Assembly: GCA_013396635.1 (NCBI GenBank)
Contig: WBMW01005528.1
Location: forward strand, 259,804-323,803
Source of the DNA: Penelope pileata
Lineage: Eukaryota > Chordata > Aves > Galliformes > Cracidae
Direction of reading: 5' to 3'
Length of the DNA: 64,000 nucleotides
Under the pieces are notes generated by a model. It worked only from the letters and a program-made list of their open reading frames with translations, did no database searches and was not told where the DNA came from. The position numbers and the translations under genes were made by a program. Each line of letters opens with the position of its first letter. Position 1 is the stretch's first letter. Shown in pieces: positions 1-11,299 of this stretch.

Positions 1-2153
1 ATTTAAACCATCTTTTAGTCTTCCCTTTCAGGAAAGTGATGCAGCTAGGAAGCCCATGCTATATGCATCTGGACAAGCAAAGCAAACTGCTTGATGAATA
101 GCAGGCAGGGAAGAAAATCTATCTGTCCCCAGCTCCTTTTGTTCACGGGAGTATTGCTGCCTACTAAATCTCAGCACTGCTTCATGGGCATTTATCACAG
201 AGTTATTAGCTGTAATGAAACCCAAACCCAGGGGAGTTAATAGACTAAGCCTGCCTCCAAAAGCTCTCGCAATGCCTCCTGAAAGCTCTGCTTCTGTAAG
301 ACTAAGTCTCCTTATCATTCCAAGTGTAGGAATTGCAGTCTTCCCAAAATACAGACAGGTGAGCTCAGCAGCGACCGACATCCTCACGTCTATACTGCTC
401 AGAAGCACTTTGCTCTGCTGCTGGGTTAAAGGATTCCATTTCCTCAAGAGCTCAAGCCTGCAGGTGGGGCCCTCAGCTGCTTTGAGGTGTGAACCTGCAG
501 CCCATATCCTCCTGGGTATTTGCACCTTGAGTTGCCTCTTTCTGGGAGCCTGCACTCTGCCGTGCTGCATCAGCCTTCGCCTGGGTGCACAAGAATCTCC
601 TGGAGCTGGGCAAGGTGTGTCCCTTCTCTGCTCACCACCAAAGGATTCAATGGAGCAAGGGGATGGACTGGAGCAAGCTCCCACCCCAAGCAGTCCTGCA
701 GCCCTCCCCATCCAAACGCTGTCTCTTTGGGTACTGCTGGAGGTGGGCCCCCTGCACACCAACACCTGCAGGGTGCTGTGTGGGAGCAGCCTGAGATTCA
801 CACAGGAAAGCTTTGCCCTGCGTTTCCCCACCTGAACTTTCCTCCTCTTCTATTTCCTCTTCCTAACAACTAAAGTGGCCCTTAAGCCTCTTATTTCCAC
901 TTCCAAATTTTTTAAGATCACCCTATCCAATCTTTAATTCCTCCCTATTAGAAAGCTCAAGCTTGGCCAAAGATTTCTGGCTCACTGTCAGGAAACAGAA
1001 ACATTTCCCATCCTTTGCTTCCCTGAGGCTGGCGCTCGGTCCATCCATCTGCTGGAGCACTTTGTTTGTCCCTGTGCATCCCCCTGCTCTGCTCAGCCTC
1101 CTCCCAGCAGCTCCATCCCAGCTGGTCAACTCCATCCCCCCCACTGCTCAGCTCTTCCTTGGACGCTTTCCCCGACACCTTTTAATTCACGCTTTCAGGC
1201 CCAGCTCCAATGATTTTGGCCAGCTTTTGCTGTCTCTTCTGCCACCCTCCAGCACCTCCCAGAAAGCCTCGAGTTTCACAGTCCCACTGCTGAATGCTGC
1301 TCCACGTGAGGAGGAACCACAAAACCCTGCCAAGTCCCATCCCAGGACACATCACCCCGCTATCAGCTCCCCTTGCTGATGCTCCTGGGGAATGAAGAAG
1401 TTGCCTCATTAAATACAAAGTTATTTCCTTGCCTGGCAAGGCATACAGTACATCTGCATGACAATTTATTTCAGTCTCAGCTGAAGATGAGACCAATAAA
1501 AGCAAAAGCTGGGCGAGTCTTAAGGGTAGAGCAGTCTCAAGCGTGACACGTTTCGGTTGCAGCACATTAAGTGTGGGTAACTAAAAATGCAATCGCTCCA
1601 AAAATATCAGCTGTGGGATCTGGACAGATCCCATTTTTAGCAGAACTGTAACAAGAGGGCCTATCTGTGGGCAAATGTAATAATTTAAAGCTGAGGGTTC
1701 TTCCCACTGTTCAAATTATTATTATTTTAATTTCAATCTGAAAAACATGAAGATGCTGTTCAGGAAAAATGACAAAATGAAAAATATTGATGTTCTCTAT
1801 CAAATCAGCATTTTAAGGATTTATATAGATAGCTTTGAAAAAAAAGCTTTTCCTTAGATTTTAACACCAGCACTCAACTTTTTGTCAGACAAGGACTTCT
1901 CACAGGGCAATGCAGATGTCAGCATGAGCAGATTGTTCCATGGCAATAATCATCAACTAAATTCTAAATATCTGTATTCCACACCCCAAAATATCTGCAG
2001 TGAGGGTATTTCACGAGAAACTTCCTCTCCCAACAGCTGCCCAAGCCACCTACAGATTTACCATACTGATTATCACATCTCCTTTGCTCAGGGCTAGGAA
2101 ACACCAGAAGTAATAAAAAACAAAGAGAAAGGCAAAGCCCTCATTAAAATTAC
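1..2153 (-). other. COL5A1: COL5A1 intron 7 (5' part)
   Basis: This is non-coding sequence downstream of exon 7 in the gene's direction. I searched it for the next COL5A1 exon (acidic, with a further Tyr-rich motif) and for Gly-X-Y codons and found neither on the minus strand, so exon 8 lies outside the window. The part from 450 to 1350 is C-rich on the plus strand. An open minus-strand frame of 267 codons spans 28-831 and a 206-codon plus-strand frame overlaps it; neither resembles a known protein. The part from 1560 to 2090 is AT-rich and featureless. Confidence 0.85.
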
Positions 2154-2402
2154 ATCAGTCTCGTTGTAGGTGATGACTGTACTCGTGGGGAGCTCCGCTT
2201 CCACGGCGTTTTCGGTGAGCCCGCCCTGGGGGTCCACTTCTTCATTGTAGTTGACATCTTCGTAGGGCAGAGGCGTGAAGTACTCCTCGTTGATGGTTTC
2301 ATAGTTGTACTCATCCACTAGGGGGTCGTCAACCGGGGCAGCCCCCTTGGTCCTCCTGTCCGGGTCCCCTGCCTCAGGGGACGGCGTGGGGCCAGGATAG
2401 TC
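2154..2402 (-). CDS. COL5A1: COL5A1 exon 7: variable region, second Tyr/acidic segment
   Basis: This 249-nt exon encodes 83 residues, phase 0 at both ends. It opens DYPGPTPSPEAGDPD, passes through a diverged Arg/Lys/Gly stretch, and then reads DEYNYETINEEYFTPLPYED and VNYNEEVDPQGG before ending ELPTSTVITYNETD. The TPxPYED and xIPTST-like motifs align with the mammalian COL5A1 region just upstream of the collagenous part. An NET N-glycosylation sequon lies at the very end. The acceptor is TTCATTTTCTGCACTAG, just above 2402. The donor I chose is GAT|GTAATT at 2154/2153, a weaker match than the others. I chose it because protein similarity fades beyond it. Exons 6 and 7 together give 132 residues, close to the roughly 125 I count for the same human segment from memory. 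Confidence 0.88.
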
Positions 2403-2537
2403 CTAGTGCAGAAAATGAAGAACACCACAATCAGAGAAACAAAGCAGACGTTCTGCATCCCCCTGCGCTCCCCGGTTCACTGCTCTATAAAGGTGCCAGT
2501 TATCAGCTGCACCTTTGCCAGGACCCCACATGGGTAC
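2403..2537 (-). other. COL5A1: COL5A1 intron 6, short (135 nt) and nearly open in frame
   Basis: The intron runs from donor GTACCC (2537) to acceptor TTTTCTGCACTAG (2403). It has a good pyrimidine-rich 3' end. Its 135 nt are exactly 45 codons, and both flanking exons are phase 0. Read in the exon 6 frame it stays open for 44 codons (starting VPMWGPGKGAADN) and stops only at the TAG whose last two bases are the acceptor AG. The intron-encoded residues, with Trp, Cys and hydrophobics, do not look like the acidic variable region, which supports it being a real intron. Confidence 0.88.
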
Positions 2538-2684
2538 CTGCTTGGTTTCGGGTCTCTCTCCAGCAGCCACTTCGGGGGGGGTAGGTTTGGTGGTGGGTGC
2601 TTCGGGCTTTACAGCTTCGTCAACATCTTCATAGTAGGGGTACTCGTAGTAGTAGGTGTCCCCTTCTCCCTCCCCATCGGTGTA
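2538..2684 (-). CDS. COL5A1: COL5A1 exon 6: acidic tyrosine-rich variable region
   Basis: This 147-nt exon encodes 49 residues and is phase 0 at both ends. It starts YTDGEGEGDTYYYEYPYYED, with seven tyrosines in twenty residues beside acidic residues, the setting in which tyrosine sulfation occurs in type V/XI collagens. The rest is a low-complexity Pro/Thr/Glu linker (KPEAPTTKPTPPEV, then GERPETKQ), a likely O-glycosylation region by composition. The acceptor is TTGTGTTCTCTGCAG just above 2684. The donor is CAG|GTACCC at 2538/2537. The tyrosine block matches COL5A1 strongly, while the linker has diverged from the mammalian sequence. The donor is less canonical than those of exons 2-5, so the right-hand boundary is sure and the left-hand one slightly less so. 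Confidence 0.92.
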
Positions 2685-3100
2685 CTGCAGAGAACACAAG
2701 AAGCAGGAAATGAGCTGGTGGCACCCAGTGCACTCCTCACAGCCCTCCATGGAGTTATTTCACACCCGTGGTCCATGCCATGGGGCACACAGCACTATCT
2801 TTTCCCTTCTGCAGCACCAGCGAGCCTGGCTTTGGGCTGCTTTGACAACCGCAATGATTTCAGGTCCCAGCAATCCCTCAGCCCTGGGGCACGTTCTGCC
2901 TTAGCAGAGAGAATGAAGCCACCCAGCAGGAGCTCAGTCACCCACAGCAGCACAATAAAACAGAAAAACAGGTTTATTTATTTTTTAATATATGACTGGT
3001 GAGCCCTCCTGGGTCACATCTCAGATATGCAGAGGGCATCACATTGCTCTAAGAAGCAGGGCTGCTATTTTCTCTCCTCTGACCGCACCAATAGCGTGCC

Positions 3101-3120
3101 TGTGATTTCCTGTGATTTCC
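3101..3120. repeat. 10-bp direct tandem repeat (two copies)
   Basis: TGTGATTTCC occurs twice in a row, at 3101-3110 and 3111-3120, in intron 5. It is a simple slippage product with no evident function. Confidence 0.85.
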
Positions 3121-3952
3121 TATCAGCCCGTGACCCGCAGGCAGAAGGGCTTCAAAACCAAGATATTTTCAGAGTTTTCCACAAGGCGTCAGTCATTCTT
3201 CAAAATGAAATACAAACCAAACATTTGGTTACAGCCAGGCATGGCAGATCTCCTCGCCAGCCCATCGCTCTCGCTGGCAGCAGGAACACGGATGAGTTAT
3301 TCTTACACGGAGCAACACAGCCCCGAGACAAGCCAGCCCTTGTTGCACTGCTGGCTCCAAAAGAAGAGCTTTCTTTTCCTACTACCATGTATTTTGATCA
3401 TACCAGAGCCTATTTTACTTATTATTTCTCCAGCAGTGCTGGCAGCACAGTTAGAGCATTTCCTCGGGCTGCACTGCTACAAGCCCTGCTCTAATCCCCA
3501 AAGCAGCTTTAAACCCAAACCCAAAGGTGCCAACACCAGAGTGAGGCGATGGCATTGCAGCTCGGTGGGGATGCAGCAGGACCTGCAGCTCCATGAGCAG
3601 CTGAAAGCAAAGGCAGAATGCATAAAGCAGGCAGCAGAAGCACCCAAGGTGCTGAGAAGTGCCTGAGGGTGCCAGGCACTGTAACTGCTGTGAGCTGAGC
3701 CTGAGACCTCTTCTAAATGTGTAAAATTCATACGATGGTCTTCTGGAAATCAGCCACACTCAGACATTTGTAACTGAGCAGTAGAAATAAGGAGGCACAG
3801 AGGTTTTTTTATTTCTGTTTTTGTAAAGAGAATAATCTCTGACTGTAGAAGAAACTGCCCAGCATAGCCCAGCAGCTTGTACAGGAGAAACCATTACAGC
3901 TGAGCTGGGAACAGTTCTGCCAAAATGAAATTCAAATGGCAAACACACTGGC

Positions 3953-3968
3953 AAAAAAAAAAAAAAAA
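3953..3968. repeat. Poly-A run (16 nt)
   Basis: Sixteen consecutive A on the plus strand in intron 5. No retroposed body is recognisable next to it. Confidence 0.9.
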
Positions 3969-4378
3969 TCTTCTGACACCTGTTGTTTTGAATGAGTACT
4001 AATAAAAAAATGCTCAATCTTTTTTTCAAGTTTAACAGTAAAAATTGGAATTTAGCAACAGGTGCATGCTTTGGATGGGGTTCGAACTGCCTGGGAAGGT
4101 CAGTGCTTCACATAGCTCAGAGATTGTGAGCTCCAGGCTCAGCAACAGTGACTGCATTCAGTGGAGGAGCACAGAAAGGAAGGGAAACCCCTGGGGCAAG
4201 AGCCAAGGGGCAGAGCCCAGCACTGGTGGAGCCTAAAAACAACCCCTGCCTCAGCCACTGCCTGGAGATGAGCTGCAGGGAAGCAGAACAGGAGGAAGAA
4301 GCTGAGTGTGTTTGCAAGCACGGCGTGGAGCCTGGTACTGCTGCCCCAGAGCATCCCCACCCGCAGACCCCTACTCAC

Positions 4379-4510
4379 GTATTCATCCTGGTTGGGGTCC
4401 TGGGACTGCGGGGAGTCGGGGACAGCGGTGTCGCAGTCGGGGCTGTAGTGCTCGCAGTAGTCGTGGGCTGCACGGGGGTCGGCCACGATCAGCAGCTGCT
4501 GGATGTCACC
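4379..4510 (-). CDS. COL5A1: COL5A1 exon 5: end of the TSPN domain with paired cysteines
   Basis: This 132-nt exon encodes 44 whole residues and is phase 0 at both ends. The order is GDIQQLLIVADPRAAHD, then YCEHYSPDCD with the third and fourth cysteines of the N-propeptide, then an acidic Pro/Ser/Gln tail ending QDPNQDEY. The four cysteines in exons 2, 4 and 5 are an even number, fitting two disulfides as known for this domain family. The acceptor has a C-rich tract ending CTCCCTGCAG just above 4510. The donor is TAC|GTGAGT at 4379/4378. Joined to exon 6 the sequence reads DEY-YTDGEG, the transition from the globular domain into the variable region. It is closely conserved and intact. Confidence 0.96.
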
Positions 4511-5640
4511 CTGCAGGGAGGGGGGCACAGGTCAGGGTGTGGGGCTGGGCACAGCACCATGGGGACATAAAAAGTGAAAGTGCAGCTGCCCTGGCTGTTG
4601 TTGGCCTCAAAGCTTGTGTATTTCCCACCCCATCGCCTCCTCTCATAAAAGACATCACCACCCTGCTCCGCTTCTTGCCTCACCTCAGCTTTCCACCCAC
4701 AGCTGCAACAGATATAGGAAGACATCAGAAATGCACCTGATAATCAGAAAAAGGTGAAGGGAGTTTGCTGTGGCTGACTGAACACTGGGTGCAGGAGGAG
4801 CTGCATTCTGCTCCATGCACCCGCAGAGCTCAGCACAGCCAGGGCCCAAAGGTCAGGGCACAAACTGCTATTTCCTCTCCTAAAGAAGCATGGCACTGTT
4901 TTAACCATAACACCAAAAATAAAAAAGAAAAAGTTTATTCACAGTAGACAGTTGCATAAGAATAGACTTTACTACTTGGATTTTGAGAGCTGATGCTTTA
5001 ATTAGAGGAAAAAGTTTAATAATAGAAAAACACTTTGAAGGCATCAGGGGAAAAAGAAAGAGCACTGCAGCAAAACAGAGAACACGACTTGGGCATGTAA
5101 TAGGAACCAGAAGCTCAGACCAGAGCCTGGCCAGAACATCTCGGAGCCCCATGGAAAACCAAGGGATATTTTGGAAACAAGGTCAGGCTCCGCTTCACGC
5201 ACGCACGCTCCAGACGTGACAGCCCTCCGACAGCACACGGTGCCCTCTGAACATCCAGCTCCCACTTCAAAAACGCAAAATGAAAAAAAAGGAGTTTGTA
5301 TTTTTGGCAGGGATCCCCAGAAAAAGGAGGTTTGTAAGAGCTGTGCAGACCTGGCTGCATCCCACCCTGCTCCCAGCAGCAGGAAGATGCGGGGGGCTGG
5401 GGGGTTCCCTCCCCAGCTCCTGGGCTGTGTGCTCTCTGCACACCTCTCAAATGCAGCGCAGGTTAACCTGAAACTCAGCCTTGGTTTCAGCTCATTAGCC
5501 ATCACTTCTTGCGAGTAACCTTTACAAAATTCACAGAACTGGCTGAAAAGTGGTTTTCAATTACTATTTTAAGACAGAATGTCTTTTTTTTTTCCATAAG
5601 TAATTCCATGGAGTTCATTTACTTCATTATCACTCAAGGG

Positions 5641-5669
5641 AAAAAAAAAAAAAAGAAAAGAAAATACCA
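5641..5669. repeat. A-rich low-complexity run
   Basis: Fourteen A (5641-5654) are followed by G-interrupted A runs in intron 4. A separate run of ten T is at 5584-5593. Confidence 0.85.
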
Positions 5670-7924
5670 AGTTTTTGTCTCACAGAACACATCCCATGTC
5701 CAGCTCTCCACCACCTGCAGTGTGGCTGCTGGGCTGTGGGTTACCTGCACCAGGTAACAGCATCCCAGCCCCAGGGGCAGCTCAGAGCAACAGAACAGGC
5801 TGCTCTCAGCCATCCCTCCAGCACGGGATGCCCAAGCTGGCCATGACAATTTGCTTGTAGCTCCTGATGTGAATAACCTTCCAGCTGCCACCTCTGAGTG
5901 CAGGACCCCAGCCACCTCTGCCCCACTGACACCCAAGCTGGGCCATCGCTGCCCTTCTCAGCTCGGTGCTTAAAGCTCCCCAGTTTCCACGAGGTTATGT
6001 GGAGTGCCCGGTGCTGCTGGGATAAGCTGAAATAAAACAGTCACAAAAGCAGACTTGGTATTTGTCTCTGGGAGGCAAGGAAGGAAGGCTGAAAGCTTTT
6101 TCTTCCTGATAAGGCTGGATTTACACCTCAAGCAGAGCTGATAGTCTGCATCCTATAAGTGACCAGAACTAAAGTTGTGTTTTCTTGAGGAACAGATAAA
6201 GCACACAAAGGCATGTTGGCTAAACACAGTGCAAAAGGTTAAGCAGGAGAGAATTTGCTAAAGCTGAGCCCACTTTTAGTCTCAGCTGATGGCAGCTCCT
6301 GAGCTATGTATGGGATGAAATCCTGGCTGAGTCACTTCCTGCTTCCAGCAGCAGAACAGGAGCTGAGCATCCTCTTGCTCAAGGCATTGCAGCTCCTTTG
6401 AGCACACAGAAGGACACCACTGCAGGTCCCAGCATCTCCAGGCTCAAACTCTGGAGCCACAGCAAAAACCCCCAAACCCACTCATCAGCACAATGCACCA
6501 AGGGATGCTGTTGGCCCAGCGGTCACTGCTCAGTGAGCAGAGGAGGAAAAACAAAAGAAGCTTCCTGCTACCCCTGGGCTGAGAGCTTAAGAAAGTCAGC
6601 GTGCATCTGAATAAATTCAGCATGCAAAGGGTGCTGGGGGAAGCATGAGCTGCATCAGAGAGTTCCTTCCGAGCTCCCTGCGCTCCACGAGCATCACTCA
6701 ACGTGCCTCCTATTCCCCCATTTCCTCTTCAAACCTAATCAATCACCCTGCCCAGCAAAGTTCATCCTCCTCTTGTTCCAGCAGCAGTGTGCAAGCATGC
6801 AAAACCAGAAGGAAAAGCAATGCACCAGATTTTGGAGGAATGAGAGCCCCAGGGAGCATCTGAGCTCAAGTGCACTGACGTGGGTCGAGCAGCACAGAGG
6901 CAGGGGAAGGAGGAGGGCTCGCAGGCTGCTGGACCATTCATCTTTGTTTCATTAACAGCAAGTGCACGGCTCTGGTGGACACCCCGTGTTAACACTCGTA
7001 AAAAGGAGACAGGAGTGAAACCTTGTTAGCAAAATTCCCAGTCAACTGACCTCATCCCTCAGTGCAAAACAATAAAATGGGCTAATTTAGGCCGTAATAA
7101 AAGCCCCGCTATCTGAACTTCACAAAAGATGCACAAAGCTCCGCTGTCAAGAGCCCCATTTCTTTGATTTAAAAAGCCGACCTTAACTAGAGCGAGCCGT
7201 GCTGGGAGGTTTGCAGCTTTTGTGCCCTCTCAAGTGTGTTGCTGCTAATAAATTGTGCTGAGAGATAGCTGCCCCCAGCCCCAGCCCTGCTCCCTCTGCA
7301 TGCCAAGTGTTTGCTTCACTGTTATGGTTACACAAAACACCCAGACCTCTCTCCTTCCTATTTCAGCATCTGCTTTTTTCAGCAAGAGCAGCGATAACGA
7401 AGATACCATTTAGTTAACCTCCCCCCTTTCCACACCCCTGCAGCAGCCGCAGATTTTCCATGGAGCCTTTGCAAGAGGGAGAACTTTGCACGACACTAAG
7501 GGGTTTAAAGACTTTACCAGCCAAACCAGGGAGGTTTTTAAGCCCTAGCTTCAAACAAAGAGGTATCCAAGTCAGGGAGTAAGTCAGTAATGCATTGGCA
7601 TCACTCTGTGAAAAATCACAAGCATGGCAACCTCCATGCAGATGGTGGGGGAACCACGAACAGCTGGGTCACATCTGGGCGCAGAGGACTCAAGAAGCCC
7701 TCCCAGGCAGACTGCAGTCCAAGACCTGCACCTCTTGACCACTTATTACTCAGATAAATCTATTCGGTTTTGTTTTGTCTGAAAATAACCAATACTTCAT
7801 CCACCAGAAGAGCTAGCATTTAAAAAGGCAAATAAATCACACTTTGACCTTTATTCTATTCTACTCCTGCAAAGAGGAAGAGGCAGGACAGCACATTTAT
7901 GAAAATGATTCTGCATCGTGAGGC

Positions 7925-7942
7925 TTTTTTTTTTTTTTTTTT
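7925..7942. repeat. Poly-T run (18 nt)
   Basis: Eighteen consecutive T on the plus strand in intron 4, the longest pure homopolymer I noticed. On the transcribed sense it is a poly-A run. Confidence 0.9.
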
Positions 7943-10053
7943 GCTTCACCAAACAGATGTAAGTGCTAACTGTCATGGCCAGTAAGAAATTGTTTGACAT
8001 TTATGGTAAAGCCATTTATGCCTGATGACTCATTTGCTTTATGGATTAAGTTCCAACGAGCCAGTTTAACTCAGCTTCCCAGCCAGCTCCCAGACAAGAC
8101 TGGAAAAGCTCTTCTGGAGCGCTTTTTAACACTTATTCTATACGTGTGCAAAAATGTCACATCGCTTCCAATGACATCAACTTCAGTAACTTGGAGAAAC
8201 TGCTGTGGTTCAACAAAACAAACAGCTGGCGAGGATGAGCGGAGTGACTTCATCTGGCATTGGATGCAGCTCCATAAATACTGGGATTCTTCAGGGCTCC
8301 CGCTGCACTGTGCTAATAATTAACTGGACTGTTGTTTCAGTGCATTACCACAGGCACTGAACACTGAACACCTATAAGAATAATTACTGCTTGATGAGCC
8401 TTTTAAAACTCCCACATTTAAATTGGATAGCCACAAATTCAGGTTGTATGGCCGTAACATAAAAAGTCTTATTAGAAGAATCTGGGATGTTGAGTTTTAC
8501 TACAACAAACTCGCTGGTTTCAAAAACACAAACCCAGCCAAGTGGCTTAAGCATGGCAGAAGCTCAGTGTGGCTCTGTGATGAAGTGAAAACTTTGAGAT
8601 CCCAGCCATCCGCCAGTTTCCAAAAAATCTAACCCATGTCTCAGAGACAGCCTGCCAGCCCCAGATGTTCTGCTTGACAGAAGCTGTCATTAGCACTCGC
8701 CCAGGGACGGAGGCTCCCAGCTCAGGACACGTTGTATTGGCATCACCCATGGATCCATCCCCTAAACACAGCTCTGCAGAGCAGGAGCCAGATGGCAGCA
8801 ATGGGGTCACACCCCAGAGTGCACCCTGGACCTCTCCTGCTGGGCCAGTCGGAGTGACTGGCACCTAAGGGGCATCCTTTGGGCTTCCAAAAACGTTGCA
8901 TTACAAAATCGGAGGCCAATAGTTGGAGATTTGGCTCCAAAAAGAGAAAAAAATAGAATAAAAGAAAGAAGGGAAGGGCTCGGCTCACACGCAGTCATCA
9001 GTCAGCTGCAAATACTTGGTGGTTTGCACAAAGACAACCCGGATGTTTGCTTCCTCGTCCTGTGCAAGGGGGGCTGCAGGAACAGGCAGGTGGTTTTGCT
9101 GTGAGACCTCTGCTATTTCCCCTCCTGGGCTCAGGTCACCACAGGAATGGCTCCCTCCTGGCTTCTGGTACTCAGATAGGAGCTTCTCCTGAGCCCTTTT
9201 TTAGAAAAAAATAAATTTTGCAATAAAGGGACAGATGTCTCTCTGAAAACAAATACGACTTCAAGCAAAAACCTTTTTCAAGGCCTGACGATGGTTTCCC
9301 TTTCTCACTGCATCTCCTTCTGGGAGGGCAGGGACCCGAGGACACCCAGCTCTCAGCACACCCAGCCCAGTTCTCCATCCCCATACCAAAGCTAAGCCAA
9401 TAGAATTTCTGACACTAAACTTAGTGAACTACAGCAATTATAGGAACGGCCTATGTGCCTCCCTCGCTGACCACAGCAACAAGAAATCAGCCCTTTGGCT
9501 CAAAGGTAATTAACCTCCTTAGTAATTTTCAATCTTTACATCTCACAATGCCAGGGAGAAAGCCCATTTCCCACCACCTATGGATGCACTGATTCAGGGC
9601 TCTCACAGAAGCAGGGGGCAGGGACACAGCACCCTGCTGTGCAGCCCCTGCCCTGGCAGAAGGGCTGGGTAATGCCTCCACCCAACTCTGGGTGCTCGGC
9701 TGGTTCTCAGAAAATGGGATTTTCAGGGCAAGAGGCTGCATTGCCTGTGTGCTTGCCCAGGCCACAGCACAGGACGGCGGTGGCTACGACAGGTTTCAGC
9801 GTAACGCTGCAATACAAATTACGAGCTGCTTAGCAACAGCTCCTAAGTGGAGGAGAAGGATAAGCAAGTCCCTGAGAAGGGAGCAAAAGCCAGATGGCTT
9901 TGCTAATTCTGGAGAGCTCCCCTGAAGAAGCCATCACTCTGCCAATACCCAAATACCAGTCAAGGACCCAAGTCATTAACAGAGTGGGAGACACTAAGAC
10001 AAGGCTGATTTCCAAGCAGCTACTATTTTTGCCTCTCCTGCCTCGGCTCTGAT

Positions 10054-10180
10054 GGCCTCGCCATGTCAGTGACATCCCACGCTGCTGTAAGCGCTCCTCG
10101 GGCAGCGGCTGCAGCCCCAGGCACGATGCCGAGCACCCGCGGCAGCGGCCGAAGCGAACGTGGAGCCAGAGCTCGTGCCA
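10054..10180. promoter_or_regulatory. Small intronic CpG cluster
   Basis: About fourteen CpG dinucleotides fall in some 125 bp with GC-rich, GCAGCGGC-type words, in intron 4 just 1.2 kb from the larger patch at 11.3-11.5 kb. Function is unknown. Confidence 0.3.
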
Positions 10181-10870
10181 AAGTCCATTTTTGCCTAAGT
10201 GATAACACAGAGCTAATTCCCAAAGACAATACCCACAGCATTAATCAGCAGTATGGATTATTTACACAACAGTGCTTTACAGGCAATGGACAGACCCATC
10301 CACTATTCCAGAGACTCTTCTATCTGTAACAGATGAAAGATTTTCTTGCCTTTCCCAATGCCTCAGTTTGTCATAGTCATTAATCATTCCCAGCATCTCC
10401 CTGAGACTTTCCATGGAATCCTCACCAAACTCTGGCACTCCAGAGTCCCTTTTCCCTTCAGTCTCCCATCTCTACCTGCAGCTTTACAGCCACCCAAGTC
10501 CATTCACAACACTCACGTCCCACCCTTAGAGCATCTCGGGCACGGACTGTCAATGCCATGAAGAGAACGGGAGAAGATGAAACAACCCAGCCATGCTCAA
10601 ACAGCCATTCCCATGCTCCAGCCCCGGCACGGCGCCTAATTGAAGCCCTCCTCCTTTCAGAGGGGACATCTAATCACCAGCTTAAAGATCCTGAACAGCT
10701 CCGGGGTTGTTTTATGCTTATAGGCGATTGGATTTAACCTCACCCAACCCTGAGCCTAACGGGCTGTGAAGGGGTGGTCAGACGGAGCCCTACGTGCACG
10801 TCGTGCAGGCTGTCACCCCACAAACCAGGAGGGAACATTGCTTCTAGAGGGCACTGTACTTAAAGCAATC

Positions 10871-10890
10871 TTTGGAGAACCTTGGAGAAC
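10871..10890. repeat. 10-bp imperfect tandem repeat
   Basis: TTTGGAGAAC is followed directly by CTTGGAGAAC (9 of 10 identical) in intron 4. Confidence 0.75.
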
Positions 10891-11299
10891 AATTTTTACT
10901 CAAAAATTCACCAAATGGGTGGAAGAACATGAATAAGGCAGACTAGCAACCCATCATTTAACTAAAATCTAGGGATTTAGGGAACATCAGGATTGTTTTT
11001 CTCTCCACGCTAACAAACAGGCAGCTTGGGGAGCAGGTGGCACTGGCAGAAGCACAGCAAGCACCAAGCCTACCAAGTGCTTCCAGCAAGGCTATCGCCT
11101 TTCCCTGGGGCTCCACGGTGGTTTCATTCCAGAGGTGAAGGCCTGGCAGGACCCACAGAGCCGGGCTGCACGACAGGCACGGCTGCTGGCAGCAACAGGA
11201 TTTCCTCCAGAAAATGGGAAAAATAAAGCTGGGAGAAAATAAAACAAAAAGGGAAAAAAAAAATATAAAAAAAATCTGAAGGTGGATGTGGCCAGCACA

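Larger units (their letters stand above)
2685..4378 (-). other. COL5A1: COL5A1 intron 5
   Basis: This 1,694-nt intron lies between exon 5 (donor TAC|GTGAGT) and exon 6 (acceptor CTCTGCAG). It is unique sequence by eye. It includes a 10-bp direct tandem repeat at 3101-3120 and a 16-A run at 3953-3968. No further exon or RNA gene is recognised. Confidence 0.9.

Noticed and set aside
4076..4095. tRNA B-box-like GGTTCGAAC
   Set aside because: No T-stem complement, A box or acceptor stem can be folded around it.
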